Source of the DNA: Lunularia cruciata
Lineage: Eukaryota > Streptophyta > Marchantiopsida > Lunulariales > Lunulariaceae
NCBI GenBank assembly: GCA_948567375.1
Contig: OX419759.1
Location: forward strand, 6,230,744-6,294,743
DNA length: 64,000 nucleotides
Reading direction: 5' to 3'
How positions within the stretch are numbered: the first letter of the stretch is position 1; each line of letters begins with the position of its first letter. Position numbers and translations under genes: made by a program. Below are positions 35,831 through 48,925 of the stretch, piece after piece. The notes under the pieces are model-generated. The model ran no database searches and was not told the DNA's origin. It saw only the letters and a program-made list of their open reading frames with translations.

Positions 35831-38800
35831 GAGATACAAGAAGATCATTTGGAGGTGAAGAACAAGCTGGATGTGATGATATATCTCATTGAAGAAACCC
35901 GTGAACTAAAGGCAAGGTTAACTTGAAGGGAAGAAGAAGCCATAGAACTTTGGGAGGATGCAGTCTTAAAGAAGAAGACTATGGAAAACTTACAAGAGAG
36001 TTTTGAGAGGCGTGGAAGAGATCTGGATTGTCAAGCCGAAGAGTTGAAGAATTGGAAGGCAATAGTCAAGAAGATGAAAAGTGAAGTGGGAGAAGCTCGT
36101 ATTGAAGTGATACATACAAAGGCAATGGCGGCTGTGATGGAGTAGGAGTTAGAGAGCCTGAAGAAGAGTGCAGTAAAGAAAGACCAAGCATGGTAGAGGG
36201 AATTGACGATCAGACACCAAGAGGAAGAAAGACTACAAAGTCTGGTAAGAAGTGCAAAATGTCAGATTGCCCAATATGCAGAAGAGAATAAGATGTTGGA
36301 AGTTGAGTACAAAGTTGAATTGAAGATGTATAGAGAAGAGTTGAAGGTGGAACGCTCTCATGGGTATGTATCAAAATCTATAAGAGAGATCATGGGGAGA
36401 ATGAGAGTGATCCTGAGAACAAAAGCTGAAGGGAAGTTGGAAGAAGCAAGGCTGCATGAAATGAAGTTGCTTGTGCAAGAAACTTGGGAGAGGAAGGCAA
36501 AGGACTTAGACATGAACAATTTGTTGATTTGTTTGAGGATAGTGTAGATAGGAAGATAATAGAAGTAGGAGATAATGTTTGTCTCATATTAGATTTAGGA
36601 AGATTAAAATTAGATTGACTTTGGAGTAGCATGAAGGAAGATATTAAGTACAGAGTTGTAAAAGTAGCAGTGCAAGTGTCTTCAAGTGAGTTACTTGAGA
36701 CATTAGAGAAGTGTGGGTTGTAGGATAAAGAGTAGATAGATTACTCATGTCTACAATTGTAGTTCAAAATGAAGAGATAATAGGAATAGTGGAAGGAGTA
36801 GTAGTATTAGAGAGACCCAAAGAGGGAGAAGTGTTAGGAGTAACATCGGGTTTGGAAGCCAAAGTCAAAGTTGAGATCGGATTGGATTAGTAATAGTTTT
36901 GAGATTTGAAGAGGTGGTTTGTCATTTCGGATCTGCATGTTGGAAAAGTTGTTTTAGAATGGTATTTTAGTTAGTAATTATCAAAGTGCTCTACCTATTT
37001 AAAGGAAGAATTTGTAGTGTTGTGTTGTTCAATATTCATATTTTTGAAGATGAGTAAAGCAAAATGCTATAACTCAGTGCTCATCATTTTAGCTTAATTC
37101 TAAGTATCAATCTTGTGTGTGTTTGTGAGTGTTTGGAGAAAGTCAAAGTGCAAGTCAGTGAGATTGTTGGATGTTGGATGTTGGATGTTGGATTTCACAA
37201 TTCTGTTTTCATTCTGTGTGTGTGATCTTGAGTGGATAGCAATCAAAGCAATGCCTTGATGAATTTGAGAAGAATTATAGTGTTGGTAGTATTTTGCATT
37301 GGTGAGTGCAGTACAGGGTTGATGCAAAGTGATTTTGATCAAAGAAGTTGTGCCTTTAGTGGAGGGGTGGAATAAAATTCTGAGACAAAGTTGTTTCATT
37401 GTGAAGTAGCCTTCTTCGAAAGAATCTGAATGATCATAATGAGAATTCTTTGGAAAGATTTGATGGAGTGATTATGAGTGTGTAAGTTGTGACTAGATTA
37501 CAAGTTCATGCTTGATGATTTCTTCTAGGTGTGATTTCTACCTGAAAGATTAAAGATATAATCAAAAAGAACTAAATTGTTATTGTTATTGTTATTTGTT
37601 TACTTTGTACTTGACCATTTTTGATAAGTATCTCTATGGGAAAAATGTTACTTACTAATTACTGCAAAAATGATACTTGCAATCACAATTGTTATCACAA
37701 TTCTAATATTATTTGGTTTTATTTAATTTAAAATTAATGTTTATTTTTAATTTTTAATTTGAAAATAATAACATCAAAGGTGACACTTTAAGTTTTAGAT
37801 GAATTTTTTATGGACTCTCGAACTCTCATACATTTTTACTTTTTTTACAATATATTCTAAATTCCAAATTTATATATGATCAAGATGAAACAGAAATATA
37901 ATGTAAGAAATCTTCTTCAAGGTAAGACTATATTACTTATGACATGGATGTTCAAAATTTTTTCATCCTATAAGGCAAGGACCATTTCCATAGCAGCATA
38001 CATTGAAACATTTTCTGCATGCGAGTCATAAAGATAGCCTGCTATATTCTATGTTAAAATTTGTTTGTCGATGTTACCTTCATGGAGTCGTTGAGTGTTG
38101 GCATAAAGTGCCTACATCCAACTTCAATCTCTATGGTACCATTAAATCTTTTGGTCAACATAGAGTATCATTAAGTTAAAATGCCAAAGTTAAAGTATTG
38201 TTAATTTATCTTGCGCAGTTTCAATGCAATCTTCTTTCCATAGACTATATTCAAAGCATCATGTGTGTCTAAATATCTAGAGGCTGCATGCATAGTTGAC
38301 CTTGCCAAGGGTTCCTTGGAATTTCTTGGATTAGTTTTCTATATGATTTCACCAAGAGAAAAAGCAATCATTGATTGCTTTAACATTTAGTAGGGTGGTT
38401 TTGAATTGAGAATCTCGGTATCTCTATATAAAAAGAACGATACTGGCAAAAGAAGTGAGAGTTGATTTCAAAATTGACTGAAGAATGACTACATTTCAAA
38501 GCACTATAAAATTAAGATTGTGCCGAGGGGTATAGGTCATGTCAAGAAGATATCATGTTCCTTTGAGTAGATGTTTTGCATGAATGCGAGTCACAAAGCC
38601 AATTGAGAGTGAAATTTTCCAAAATCCAAAAGGGGTTAGAGTGTCACCTCCAAGAGAGAGGATAGTCTTCCAACTCCAAAGAACTAGTGAGCTGATAATG
38701 GCAAGGAAGAGCAAGAAGAACTCAATTGCAGTGAGGAGTCTTGCAATTTGGCAATTAAATGTACTAGCTCAAATTGAAGTCTTAAGTAGACTTCGTATTA

Positions 38801-39600
38801 CATTCTTGGCCTGGAATTGGAATGTGAATTTTCCAAGTTTCATGGCAGAAATAACTACTAGTAATTGTGAGGAAAGCCTCAAAGTAATGGGGAAGAGAGG
38901 GAATCTAGCTTGATGGACCGAGTCGGATTGGAAGTTAGTCTTGGGGAAGGAAGCGGGAGATGCAGCCAGAGTCACCTTCTATTGGAAGTGTGAAGCTTTG
39001 GAAGAGACCAAAGAGATTAAGGACTTGTTCTTTGCTCTTCAAACCAACAATGGCTACAAGGTGGAGTCCTATCGGCACTCCATTAAGCAACGCATTGTGG
39101 GCATGCTGATGGCAATGTTCAAGTTAGAGCAAATGACATACATGAACATGCAATAGGCGGTCTTCTTCAAGAGAGAAGGTAAATTGGGCAAAGTGCTTCC
39201 ATCAGAGAACAAGGCAGATGATCATTAATTGGAGGACACATTTCTTGCCTCACTAGTTTGTACCGTTTGTAGCACATTTCTACCTTGGGTTAAACCTGGT
39301 GACAAGGGAGGAGAAGCATCAAATGGTTTCACATTCCCATCCAAATTTGTGATGTGAAGTGGATGACAAGGAGCAACAACACATCTTGCAAATATGGTCC
39401 AATGATGATCATTTCACCATGATAAGATAGAGGAAGATCATGGAAGAAAGAAGTCTGAAGACAAAGAAGCATGCTCAACCCAAAGGAGTAGTACTACCCC
39501 TTCCACCACAAAAGACATGAAGACTAAAACTGTGAGGTAAGGAGGTGGTGATGGACCAGTCTTTAGGAACCAAGGCTGAAGGAGAGACAAAGTCAAAGAG

Positions 39601-40346
39601 TGTAATACCAAGAGCTAACCATATGATCTAGGTGTAAAATTTGGTTTCATAACATCTAAAATGATGTTATATATGATGATCAAAATAGATCAGATAGAAG
39701 TATCACCAAAAGATTACTTCTACTAATAAGGCAGAAACCAAAATAGACTTGAAGACCTTAGAACCAATAGCTAGACATATGATTTAAAGGTGAAAATTGA
39801 TTTGGTAACATTTGGAAGGATGTTACACATGATGGACTAAACAGATCAGAAAAAGGTATCACCAAAAGGGGACTTCTACTAATAGAGTAGGAACCAAAAT
39901 ATGCCTGAAAGCTTGAAATCTTTCAAGGCAATTTCGGAGGCCTAAACTGATGAATTAGGCCTTGAAAATGTGCAGATTCCCCTCCCCAATGGAGTTAAGG
40001 CTGACCTTCCGTCCCTCTTAGATTTTCTCATTGAGAGCTTTCCAATGGTACCTTTCCCATGTGATTTTGAGATTCCTATAGGAAGATTCCCTAAAAAATT
40101 CCATCCGGTCAAAGCTTGTTTGACCAACCAGATAGGACTTGGACCGACATGTCACCCATCCAAGTAAGTAATCCAAGGGTGGAGCTTGCTGACATGTCAC
40201 CTATATGTGTGCCTAATCCTATGGTGGAGCTTTCTTGGGGGAGATCCTCTTGGTCTATATAATAAAAAGAAGGTGCTCCTTTGGGGTATCGAGTGTTTGA
40301 GTGTGATTCTATGTTTTCTCTCTTCTCTTGTCCTCGGAGTATTACA
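39601..40346 (+). mobile_element. Solo LTR of the element A family
   Basis: Reverse complement of the element A LTR, TGTAATACC...GTATTACA, flanked by a perfect 5-bp duplication AAGAG (39596-39600 and 40347-40351). The S1 copy at about 35299-35305 has the uninterrupted sequence, i.e. the empty site. It arose by recombination between two LTRs after the S duplication. Confidence 0.95.
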
Positions 40347-42767
40347 AAGAGAGAGGACTCAAAAGAAGATGAACTCATATTGCAGAGTGAGGAGTCTGGT
40401 AGTGAGAGTGAAGGTGAGGATGAAGTCCAACAATCAGTCAATGCAGGGACGTGAGAAGATGATGAGGAATTCCATGCAGCATATGGAAGGAGGAGATACT
40501 CCTTGTTTGGAGTTACTTATGGAGGAGATGGACAAAGAGCTAAAGAAGGTAGTCTAGAAGGGAGTGAGATCGAAGAGATTACTGCAGGCTGCACCTATAG
40601 GTCCGAGCAAAGTGAAGAACGAAGAGGTGAGCTTGGAAGAGCTAATGTTGAAGGTGCAAAGATTGCAACCTTAGGGTAAGATCCTTGTTGAAGAAGCACC
40701 GATGGAGGTCAAGTACAAAGACCAAGAAGGAAAAGAATACTTTGATGGTGTGGAGTACTTCTCAACAATCATGTGCCCGTTGTTGATGCAGTTAAAGAAG
40801 AAGAAGAAGAAGAAGAAGGAGATACAAGAAGATTATCTGGAGGTGAAGAACAAGCTGGATGTGATGAATTATCTCATTGAAGAAACATGTGAACTGAAGG
40901 CAAGGTTAACCAAAGGGAAGAAGAAGCCAAAGAACTTCAAGTGGATGTAGTCTTAAAGAAGAAGAATGTGGAAAACTTGCAAGAGAGTTTTGAGAGGCGT
41001 GGAAGAGATCTGGATTGTCAAACCAAAGAGTTGAAGAACTAGAAGGCAATAGTCGAGAAGATGAAAATTGAAGTGGGAGAAGCTCGTATTGAAGTGATAC
41101 ATACAAAAGTGATGGTGGCTGTGATGGAGCAGGAGTTAGAGAGCCTAAGGAAGAGCATGACAGAGAAAGACCAAACATGGCAGAGGGAATTAATGATCAG
41201 ACACCAAGAGGAAGAAAGACTACAAAGTTTGGTAGAATACAAAATGTCAAATTGCCCAATATGCAGAAGAGAAGAAGATGTTGGCAACTGAGTATGAAGA
41301 CGAATTGAAGATGTATAGAGAAGAGTTGAAGGTGGAATGCTCTTGCGGGTATGCATGGGAATCTATAAGAGAGATCATGGGGAGAATGAGAGAAATGTTG
41401 AGAACAAAAGCTGAAGGGAAGTTGGAGGAAACGGGGTTGCATGAATTGAAGTTGCTTCTGCTAGAAACTTGGAAGAGGAAGGCAAAGAACGTAAACATGA
41501 ACAGTTTGTTGATTTGTTTGAGAGATAGAGTAGATAGAAAGATGATAGAAGTAGGAGATAATGTTTGTCTTAGATTAGATTTAGTAAGATCAAAATTAGA
41601 TAGACTTTAGAGTAGTATGAAGGAAGATATAAAGTACAAATTGTAGAAGTAGCAGTGCATATGTCTTTGGGTGAGTTACTTGAGACATTAGAGAAGAGTG
41701 GGTTGTAGGATAAAGAAGTAGATAGATTACTCATGTCTGCAAGTGTAATTCAGAGTGAAGAGATAGTAGGAATAAAGGAAGGAGTCTTAGTATTAGACAG
41801 ACCCGGAGAGGGAGAAGTGTTAGGCGTAACATCGGGTTTGGAAGCCGAAGTCAATGTTGACATCCAATTGGATTAGTAATAGTTTGAGATTTGAAGAGGC
41901 AGATATGAAGAGGTGGTTTGTCATTTTGGATCTGCATGTTGGAAGAGTTGTTTTAGAATGGTATTTTAGTTAGTAATTGTTGAAGTGCTCAACCTATTTA
42001 AAGGAAGCATTCATAGTGTTGTGTTGTTCAGTATTCATATTTCAGAAGTTGAGTAAAGCAAAGTGTTGTAACTCAATGCTGTAACTCAATGCTCATTTTT
42101 TAGCTTAATTTTGAGTATCAATCATGTGTGTGTGTTTGTGAGCGTTTGGAGAAATTCAAAGTGCAAGTCAATGAGATTGTTGGATGTTGGATTCCATAAC
42201 TCTGATTTCATTCTGTATGTGTGATCTTGAGTGGATAGCAATCAAGCAATGCCTTGACGAATCCGGGAGGAATTGTAGTGTTGGTAGTATTCTGCATTGG
42301 TGAGTGCAATACGGGGTTGACGCGAAGCAATTTTGATCAATGAAGTTGTGCCTTCACTGGAGGGGTGGAATACAATTCTAAGACAAAATCATTTCATAGT
42401 GAAGTAGTTTTCTTCGAAAGAATCTTAATCATCACAGTCAAGATTGTTTGGAAAGATTTAATAGAATTATAATTATGAGTGTGTAAGTTGTGACTAGATT
42501 GCAAGTCAGTGCTTGTTGATTTCTTCTGGACGTGGTTTCTACTGAAAAATTAAAGATACAATAAAAAAAATCAATTATTATTGTTTACTTTGAATTTGAC
42601 CATTTTTATAAGTATTTATGTGAGAACAAACTTTACTTACTACTTACTGGAAAAATGATACTTGCAGGGTTGTCATAATTCCAATATTATTTATTTACTT
42701 GAAAAATAATATTTATTTAGAATTTATTTTTAATTTGAAAATAATAACATCAAACATGACACTTTAC

Positions 42768-42943
42768 GTTTAGATGAATTTTTAATGGACTCTTGAACTC
42801 TCATACATTTTTATTTTGTGCACAATATACTCTAAATTCCAAATTTATATATGTTTTAGATGAATTTTTAATGGACTCCTAAACTCTCATACATTTTTAT
42901 TTTGTGCACAGTATATTCTAAATTCCAAATTTATATATGCTCA
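42768..42943. repeat. 88-bp tandem duplication inside S2
   Basis: Two near-identical 88-bp units (core TTTAGATGAATTTTTAATGG). S1 has a single unit near 37795, so this is a recent change in S2. Confidence 0.85.
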
Positions 42944-43510
42944 GATGAAACGGAAATATAATGTAAGAAATCTCCTTAAGGGTAAGACTGTATTGCTTAT
43001 GACATGGATGTTCAAAAAAATTTTCCGTGCTATAAAGCAAGAGCCATTTCCATAGCACACAATGAAACATTTTCTGCATGCGAGTCATAGAGATGGCCTG
43101 CCATATTCTATGTTAAAATTTGTTTGTCTATGTTACCTTCGTTGAGTCGTTGAGTGCTGGCGCGGAGTGCCTACATCCAACGTCAATCTCTATGGTACCG
43201 TTAAATCTTTTGGTTAACATAGAGTATCATCAAGTTAAAATGCCAAAGTTAAAATGTTGTTAATCTATCTAGCGCACTTTCAATGCACTCTTCTTTCCGT
43301 AGACTATATTCGAAGCATCATGTGTGTCTAAATCTCTAGAGGCTGCTCGCGTAGTTGACCTTGCCAGGGGTTCCTTGGACTTTCTCGGATTAGTTTTCTA
43401 TATGATTTCGCCAGGAGAAAAAGCAATCATTGATCACTTTAATATTTAATAGGGTGGTTTTGAATTGAGAATCTCGGTATCTCCATAGAAAAGAAACGTT
43501 ACTGGTAAAC

Positions 43511-44794
43511 TCAAAGAGAATATCGTAAAGAATCTCTGAATATTTCGATGAAATAATACTCAGTTCTGTAAAGATTGATTGTAAATTTCTCAGCTCAATT
43601 GGCAGAAAGATCAACAATAGTCTAACGCTGCACGTGGACCCAAGTGTGAATCTTTGTCTTAGTGGATGGTTTTAGTTGGTAACATAATTGACCTTTTGAA
43701 TTTCGTAATGTTCTTATGTACACGTCTCAATTGTGTTTTAAACACAATTCCAGGAAAAAGTTCCAAAGACCTTGAATTCCAGAATCGATATTTATTCCCT
43801 GAATTTCGTACCCTCCGAATTCAAGCCTAGGAGTTCAGACCCCAAACTCAAAGAACCACCCCATAACCCCAAATTGTATATTTCCTTATCCAATCTCTGG
43901 AACCCCGAATCCAATCAATTGCAAATCAACAAAGCAACCGTAACTATATAAGTTTAAAGCCAATGGGTTTAAAATATAAACCTTTTTGAAATCAAAACCA
44001 ATAGAGATTCTTTTGAAATCAAAACCAAAGGAGATTCAATGAAGGAGTAGGAAGATCCATCGCTATGTAAATTGAAACATATAAATATGGTGTATAAAAT
44101 AGTGTATTCACCAAATGGTGTGGTCCATAGAGTCATAAGTGCATCCACTCACCTTCACATGGTCAAATAACTGATTTCGTTCAACTTGTGATTTTCACGA
44201 TACCAGTTCTTACCCTTTCTCCATCTCACTCAATAGTTGTGGCGCTGGGGTTGTTATTAGAAGCAGCATTCACATCTTAAGCGTCGAAAAGAGTTTCAAA
44301 CTTATGAACGAAGGACTTATGGCAAGAATAGAAAATTGTTCCCTAAGACTTCAAATTTATTGGCAGTCATTCTGCATGAATCCAAATATTTTCCCTTAAA
44401 CGGTTGAATTTCAGAATGACTATCACTAACACCATCTCAAATACCACATCATGATTGCGAGCTTCCAAACGGGAGTAAAGATGAGTCCCCGCCGGTTCAA
44501 TAATTTCCGAGTTACACACTTAAGAGGTGATAACTGAGCGTCTATCTCGTTACACCCATAAATTTAATTTCTTAAGAGGTGATAATTCAACGTCTATCTA
44601 TTATGCATTAAACAATTGTTTCTACTAGTTTCATCAAAGACCATCGGACTCGTTACATCTATACATTTAATTTCTATATTATTTTGTACCATGAGGATTT
44701 GCCAAATTCAAATATTTTAGTACAACGGGAAAACAGTCCGACTAGGTTTAGCCTGTTTTGTTTAATGTTTTATAATTATACGGATTTGACACGT
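43511..44794. other. Spacer between S2 and a non-LTR fragment, no gene seen
   Basis: AT-rich, only short frames without recognisable domains. A direct duplication of TTCTTTTGAAATCAAAACCAA-like sequence occurs near 43990-44030. Confidence 0.35.
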
Positions 44795-45665
44795 CTTTCC
44801 CTCCTTGTTATCCTATGCGATTGTCTTTCTTACTTCTTGTTACTTTCTCTACCGTGATGAGGTTTTGCCTAGGTTTGGTCAATCCATCTGCATCTTCATT
44901 ACTCACTTGTGAATGTAGTCCTACACTATATGCAAAAGTGGTCCATATGACATGGTGCACTTTTGGAGGACAGAGGATAGCCATGATGCTAATAGAAACA
45001 TAATGTTTACTATGGCATGGGAGAGTGTATACTTCGCTTGGAGGGAACGTTCATATGGTTTGTAGATGACATGTGTTAGGGTAGACTTATACTTGGTCCC
45101 ATATGATCAAGTGATAATAGCGGATGTTGTGGTTACATACCTAAACGTGATACCATTTCAGAGGGAGTGATTACCCATCCCCCTGGATGGGCAGTAAGTG
45201 CGGCAGCAGCTTGCAAGGTCTCCAAGTATAGGAGTATACAACGAGGTCACCTCTTTGTTCCTCTAGCCTTGGCATTATATGGAGCATTGGACACATTTGT
45301 ATGGGAGTTATCATGTTAGGCGCCGGAGGGTACCACTTTCACTCTTATACTTTCTAATATATATAGAAGACAATGTGTATCCATTGCTCTTTGTAGGATA
45401 ATGGTTGATGCAATCTATAAGAGTGTAATCGTATTAGATAATGTTTCTTCAAATGCTCTATTATTTCTAGACCATATGTTTTGTATAACTCTGAATATAG
45501 GTGCAACAGGGCATATTTCTTCTATCCATTCTATAGGTGCTTAGCCCCATTTTGCTTATATTGTCTCACTCTTGTAGTGCTTGATGTGATCTTTCCATCG
45601 TGTGAGTTTCTATACGATCTGTCCGTCCTTTGTGTTTTCTACACGATAGCCCTTTTACTTCCATA
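44795..45665 (+). pseudogene. Non-LTR retrotransposon fragment, plus strand
   Basis: Homologous, in reverse orientation, to 17516-18429. Frames read FSTVMRFCLGLVNPSASSLL, then GGQRIA, then RGHLFVPLALALYGAL, and after several stops and shifts the 3' tail motif near 45610-45650. More decayed than the 17602-18429 copy. Confidence 0.65.
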
Positions 45666-45897
45666 CCATTATAGAATGGTTATCTCTAACTTGTTGACTA
45701 ACTGGTCCAGATCCCATGTCTTATAGACAAGTGCAGCTGAATGACTACCTTCGTGCTTGTTGATCACGTGGATTACAATAGTACAAGTCAGTACTGCATT
45801 TCGCTAATGCACATTTTCAATTGCCTGGTTTCGAGTCGAGTGCCGTATGCCCATGGTGGTACTTACTCGCACGAGGACTGTCTTAAAGTCACAAAAG

Positions 45898-45960
45898 GAG
45901 GACAGGTACAGAAACAACAAGGATAAGAAAGGAAGCCCGTGAAGCCGTACAAGGAGAAAC
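45898..45960 (-). repeat. Diverged non-LTR tail copy in opposite orientation
   Basis: Reverse complement resembles the tail (TTGTACGGCTTCACGGGCTT, then CTTATCCTTGTTGTTTCT). It faces the copy at 45610-45650. Confidence 0.4.
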
Positions 45961-46719
45961 TTAAGAGCTAAAACGGGTGGATATACTTCTTGCAGTGGTC
46001 AAAGTTCTTGCAGTGGTCAAAGTGAACTACCAAAGACTTAGGTTTGGATTAGTACCAGGAAAGTCAAAAAGTCAAAATCCTTCTTCTCTGTAAATGCTCG
46101 TGGCTAGATCAATCAGCCTGGAATAACATAGGATTGGAGATCCCTTGTCGAAATTAGTTTGTGCGTTCATCACTGACTTGCCGGATTTTCTTTGTGCATG
46201 AAGATTGAAAGATTTCTTTTCTGCCGACGATGCGCATACTTTTCCGAATCTTGACCTTTAATCTTTAATATGTATTCGACATATGTGAACGGCCGGTGTA
46301 GTGACGGGTGTTCTTCATCGATGAGTTTGGATGGAGCCTTGAGGATCTTAGATGGTTCTGGCTGCATTGACTATATGGTCAATTTCGGTCTATTCTCTCG
46401 GTGACGAGAACACGGTGCTCAGGGCTTTTAAATCTTCCATTGCTCAAACCCTCTCAAAATTAACCGAAGAACTCGTGTAAATGTCAAGTCACATGCCGTA
46501 CGATCTCTGTTAGTGTCTTCTTCACTCTAGGCGATGTTAGATGGAGTGTGGGATTCGCCGCACATGTCAGAGTGCGAACTGAAGCGAAAGCAAATGGCAG
46601 TGGATTTCGTGGATCACTTTCAGTTTGTAGTGGAGAAGATCGAAAATGCAGACAGGAAAAACTGCGAAGGATTTGTCCAATGCAAATCATGGAATGTCTT
46701 ATTACGCAAACCAGAAGAA

Positions 46720-46746
46720 GTTGGCGTACCTCAAGGGTACGCCAAC
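46720..46746. repeat. Perfect 11-bp inverted repeat
   Basis: Arms GTTGGCGTACC and GGTACGCCAAC are exact reverse complements with a 5-nt loop TCAAG. A stable hairpin is possible in RNA of either strand. It lies within an unrecognised open frame. Confidence 0.75.
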
Positions 46747-48879
46747 GTTGACGACAACTGTTCCCCGGCTCGCGACTAGAGGAACGTCAACCCATCTATT
46801 ACCCTCGCGCACCAAAATCACGATCTGTTCTCAATAATGTCATAATGTTAGGATCCACATGAGGTCCTGCACCAACGGTAAGATCACATCGGGGACACTC
46901 TGGTTAGTAGTTGAGCGTCCGGGAACTCCTGAAAGGTTGACTTCTCCTGACCAGATACAGTGCAAGAGCTCCAAGTATTTTGAGCCCGATACCTCTCACC
47001 TTAGCCCAGAATTTCTCTCGCGGAACCATCATTCAATGACATACCGATATCCAGAATAAGCTTCTAAAACTTCAGAATGACGAACAGTCACCCAATATAC
47101 TTGTTCCAGTATTCAACCTCCTAGATATCTTGATTGCACATGTGAAGTTTCAGTAATCTATTGTACTGAAGTCGATGACTAAAAATGTGTTGAATGTACA
47201 TGTATGCGATCTAAGGGGGCTGCACATTACTCGGGTTACTCTCCGGCCAACTCAAATTTGCATAGAGGTCTCCATCCTATCAGCAGAGTCCTATCCTACT
47301 CGTAGTGTGAAACCTATACACATTAAATCAAGTGCAAAGATTCTCCGATGAATACGAGATGAATGTAGTCATATAATATGAATAACTTGAAGAACCCGGC
47401 GAATAGAGGGCAGGACAACACTTGTCCCCTTCGCTTTGAAATATCAACCATCACCGTGGAGCAGTATTTCTCTCGAAGATGCCTGTGTGTTTGCCAGCGT
47501 ATAAGTGTAATAGTTCCATTGTAGAATGCTGCACACTAATGACTCCAACACAACGCAGTACGATATTCCAGGTTGAGAAGTGCTGCTCAAAAATGAAACA
47601 AACAACAGACTGAGAAAGAGCACAATTCTACAAATAGGGACGTCTGATCACGCACCTTCCTATCTAACGAAACTTTGTCTTCTAAACTTCCGTGATGCGT
47701 TTGACTGAGACGGGGAAATATTAATACTGATAATACTAAAGGGCGACATAATTCTGTGAGATGATCAGGATCAAGTTACCAGTACCTGAAAAGCGTGATC
47801 TACATACTGACATGTTGCAGTCTTCATGTTTGCATCGTTGTGGAACTTTGATAAGTGAATTTGTGGCACTTGATGTCTAATTTGTAGGTAAAAGGCTGTT
47901 CGCGGTGTGCTGCATATCCCACCTCCCAGACACATAAAACTTTCCTCTGATAGAGCAGCAGCCCTCGAACTGCATCGCGAACCTTATTTTGTGCATGAAC
48001 TAAACCGAAACCTGATTTTGAATTGAACAGGTGTGCGAGTCGACAATGCGGACTTCGGTGACAGAGTCATCTTAGTCTTGTTACTGCTACTCGAATTAAG
48101 ACTGTGATCATGTTAGTGCTGTCAAAAACCATCAAAACACCACTCAGGTGCCGGTCGGTTGATCGGTGTTACTGTTATGGTGTTGCCCACCGTCTATCCC
48201 TGTGTCTATTAAGTTGTTACTATTGTGTCTTCGATTCAGGTTACTCCGTGATCATCCCAGTTGTTGTCAAAAACCGTCAACGGTCGGCAAAGTACAAGAG
48301 TGAACGTGAGTTTTGTATTGGTGGAGCTCTTTCCTGGAGATAAAATTGTATGAAAAGATGTAAAGAGACTGTCCAAATTGGAGCCCATTCACGTTCAGAT
48401 CGTCTGTCTCTGTTTTACCTCGTTTGGATGTTAAGACATCCATCACGGTAGCAACCGTCCCACCAATTCCTCACCTGTTTTAAATCACAAGAAGATTATT
48501 TTCACACTCATTCTAGAGACAACAGAACCTAGGGCAGATGCTTGTCGCCTTACGTCGCTATTCATAGATTAGATATTGGACGGAAAGCACGATCCATCAG
48601 TAAGTGATATGCTGGGTTATTAAAGAAAGGTACATATAAGAATGCTGTCAGACGAGACCCAAGACTTGTATACTCATCTCTCAGTAATTGGTCCCCGGAG
48701 TAATATCATACTTCCGCAAGATGGTAAGGGAAGTCCTCAATTCATTTCTCTTGACTGTTGGTAGAGTTGTCAAAAAGCACCAACAGGGGGTAGACGTCAC
48801 CTAGAAGTTTACCTTTTATGTAAGAGTTATCTCATATGAAAAGGAACAAGATCACGGGCAGCTCATTGACGACAGAAAG

Positions 48880-48925
48880 TGCGACCGCGTAGAAAACACG
48901 AAGGATGGGAAGACCACGGGCAACT
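48880..48925 (-). repeat. Non-LTR tail copy
   Basis: Reverse complement reads GGTCTTCCCATCCTTCGTGT then TTTCTACGCGGTCGC, almost identical to the copy at 3046-3093. A direct duplication of a CACGGGCAACTCATTGAC-like sequence flanks it (48855-48872 and 48924-48941). Confidence 0.65.

Larger units (their letters stand above)
34123..38450 (+). repeat. Large tandem repeat copy S1 with a decayed gene of unknown family
   Basis: About 4.3 kb repeated directly downstream (S2). The plus strand holds broken frames of one large protein. Frame 34520-34801 has WTESDWKLVLGNEARYAAG and TNNGYKVESYH. Downstream frames continue with MTYMNMQHAVFFHQMF and HYFIPFATHFYLRLNLL. An acidic/lysine-rich middle part includes a poly-Lys run coded by (AAG)n, then a long charged coiled coil (35860-36547: EELKVERSHG, SIREIMGRMR). 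Stops and shifts break it throughout. A leader-like end near 36990 has TATTTAAAGG, possibly a promoter of the next unit. I do not recognise the family; a plant mobile-element gag-like or cytoskeletal-like protein are both possible. Confidence 0.6.
38451..43510 (+). repeat. Large tandem repeat copy S2, carrying a solo LTR
   Basis: Direct repeat of S1 with the same order of coding remnants: 38941-39156 (TNNGYKVESYRHS), 40702-40950 (poly-Lys then coiled coil) and 41061-41610 (EELKVECSCG, SIREIMGRMR). It is longer because of a 746-bp solo LTR at 39601-40346 and an extra 88-bp unit at 42768-42943. Frame breaks differ in part from those of S1, so some decay followed the duplication. Its end is marked by GAATCTCGGTATCTC, also seen at the S1/S2 junction. 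Confidence 0.75.
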
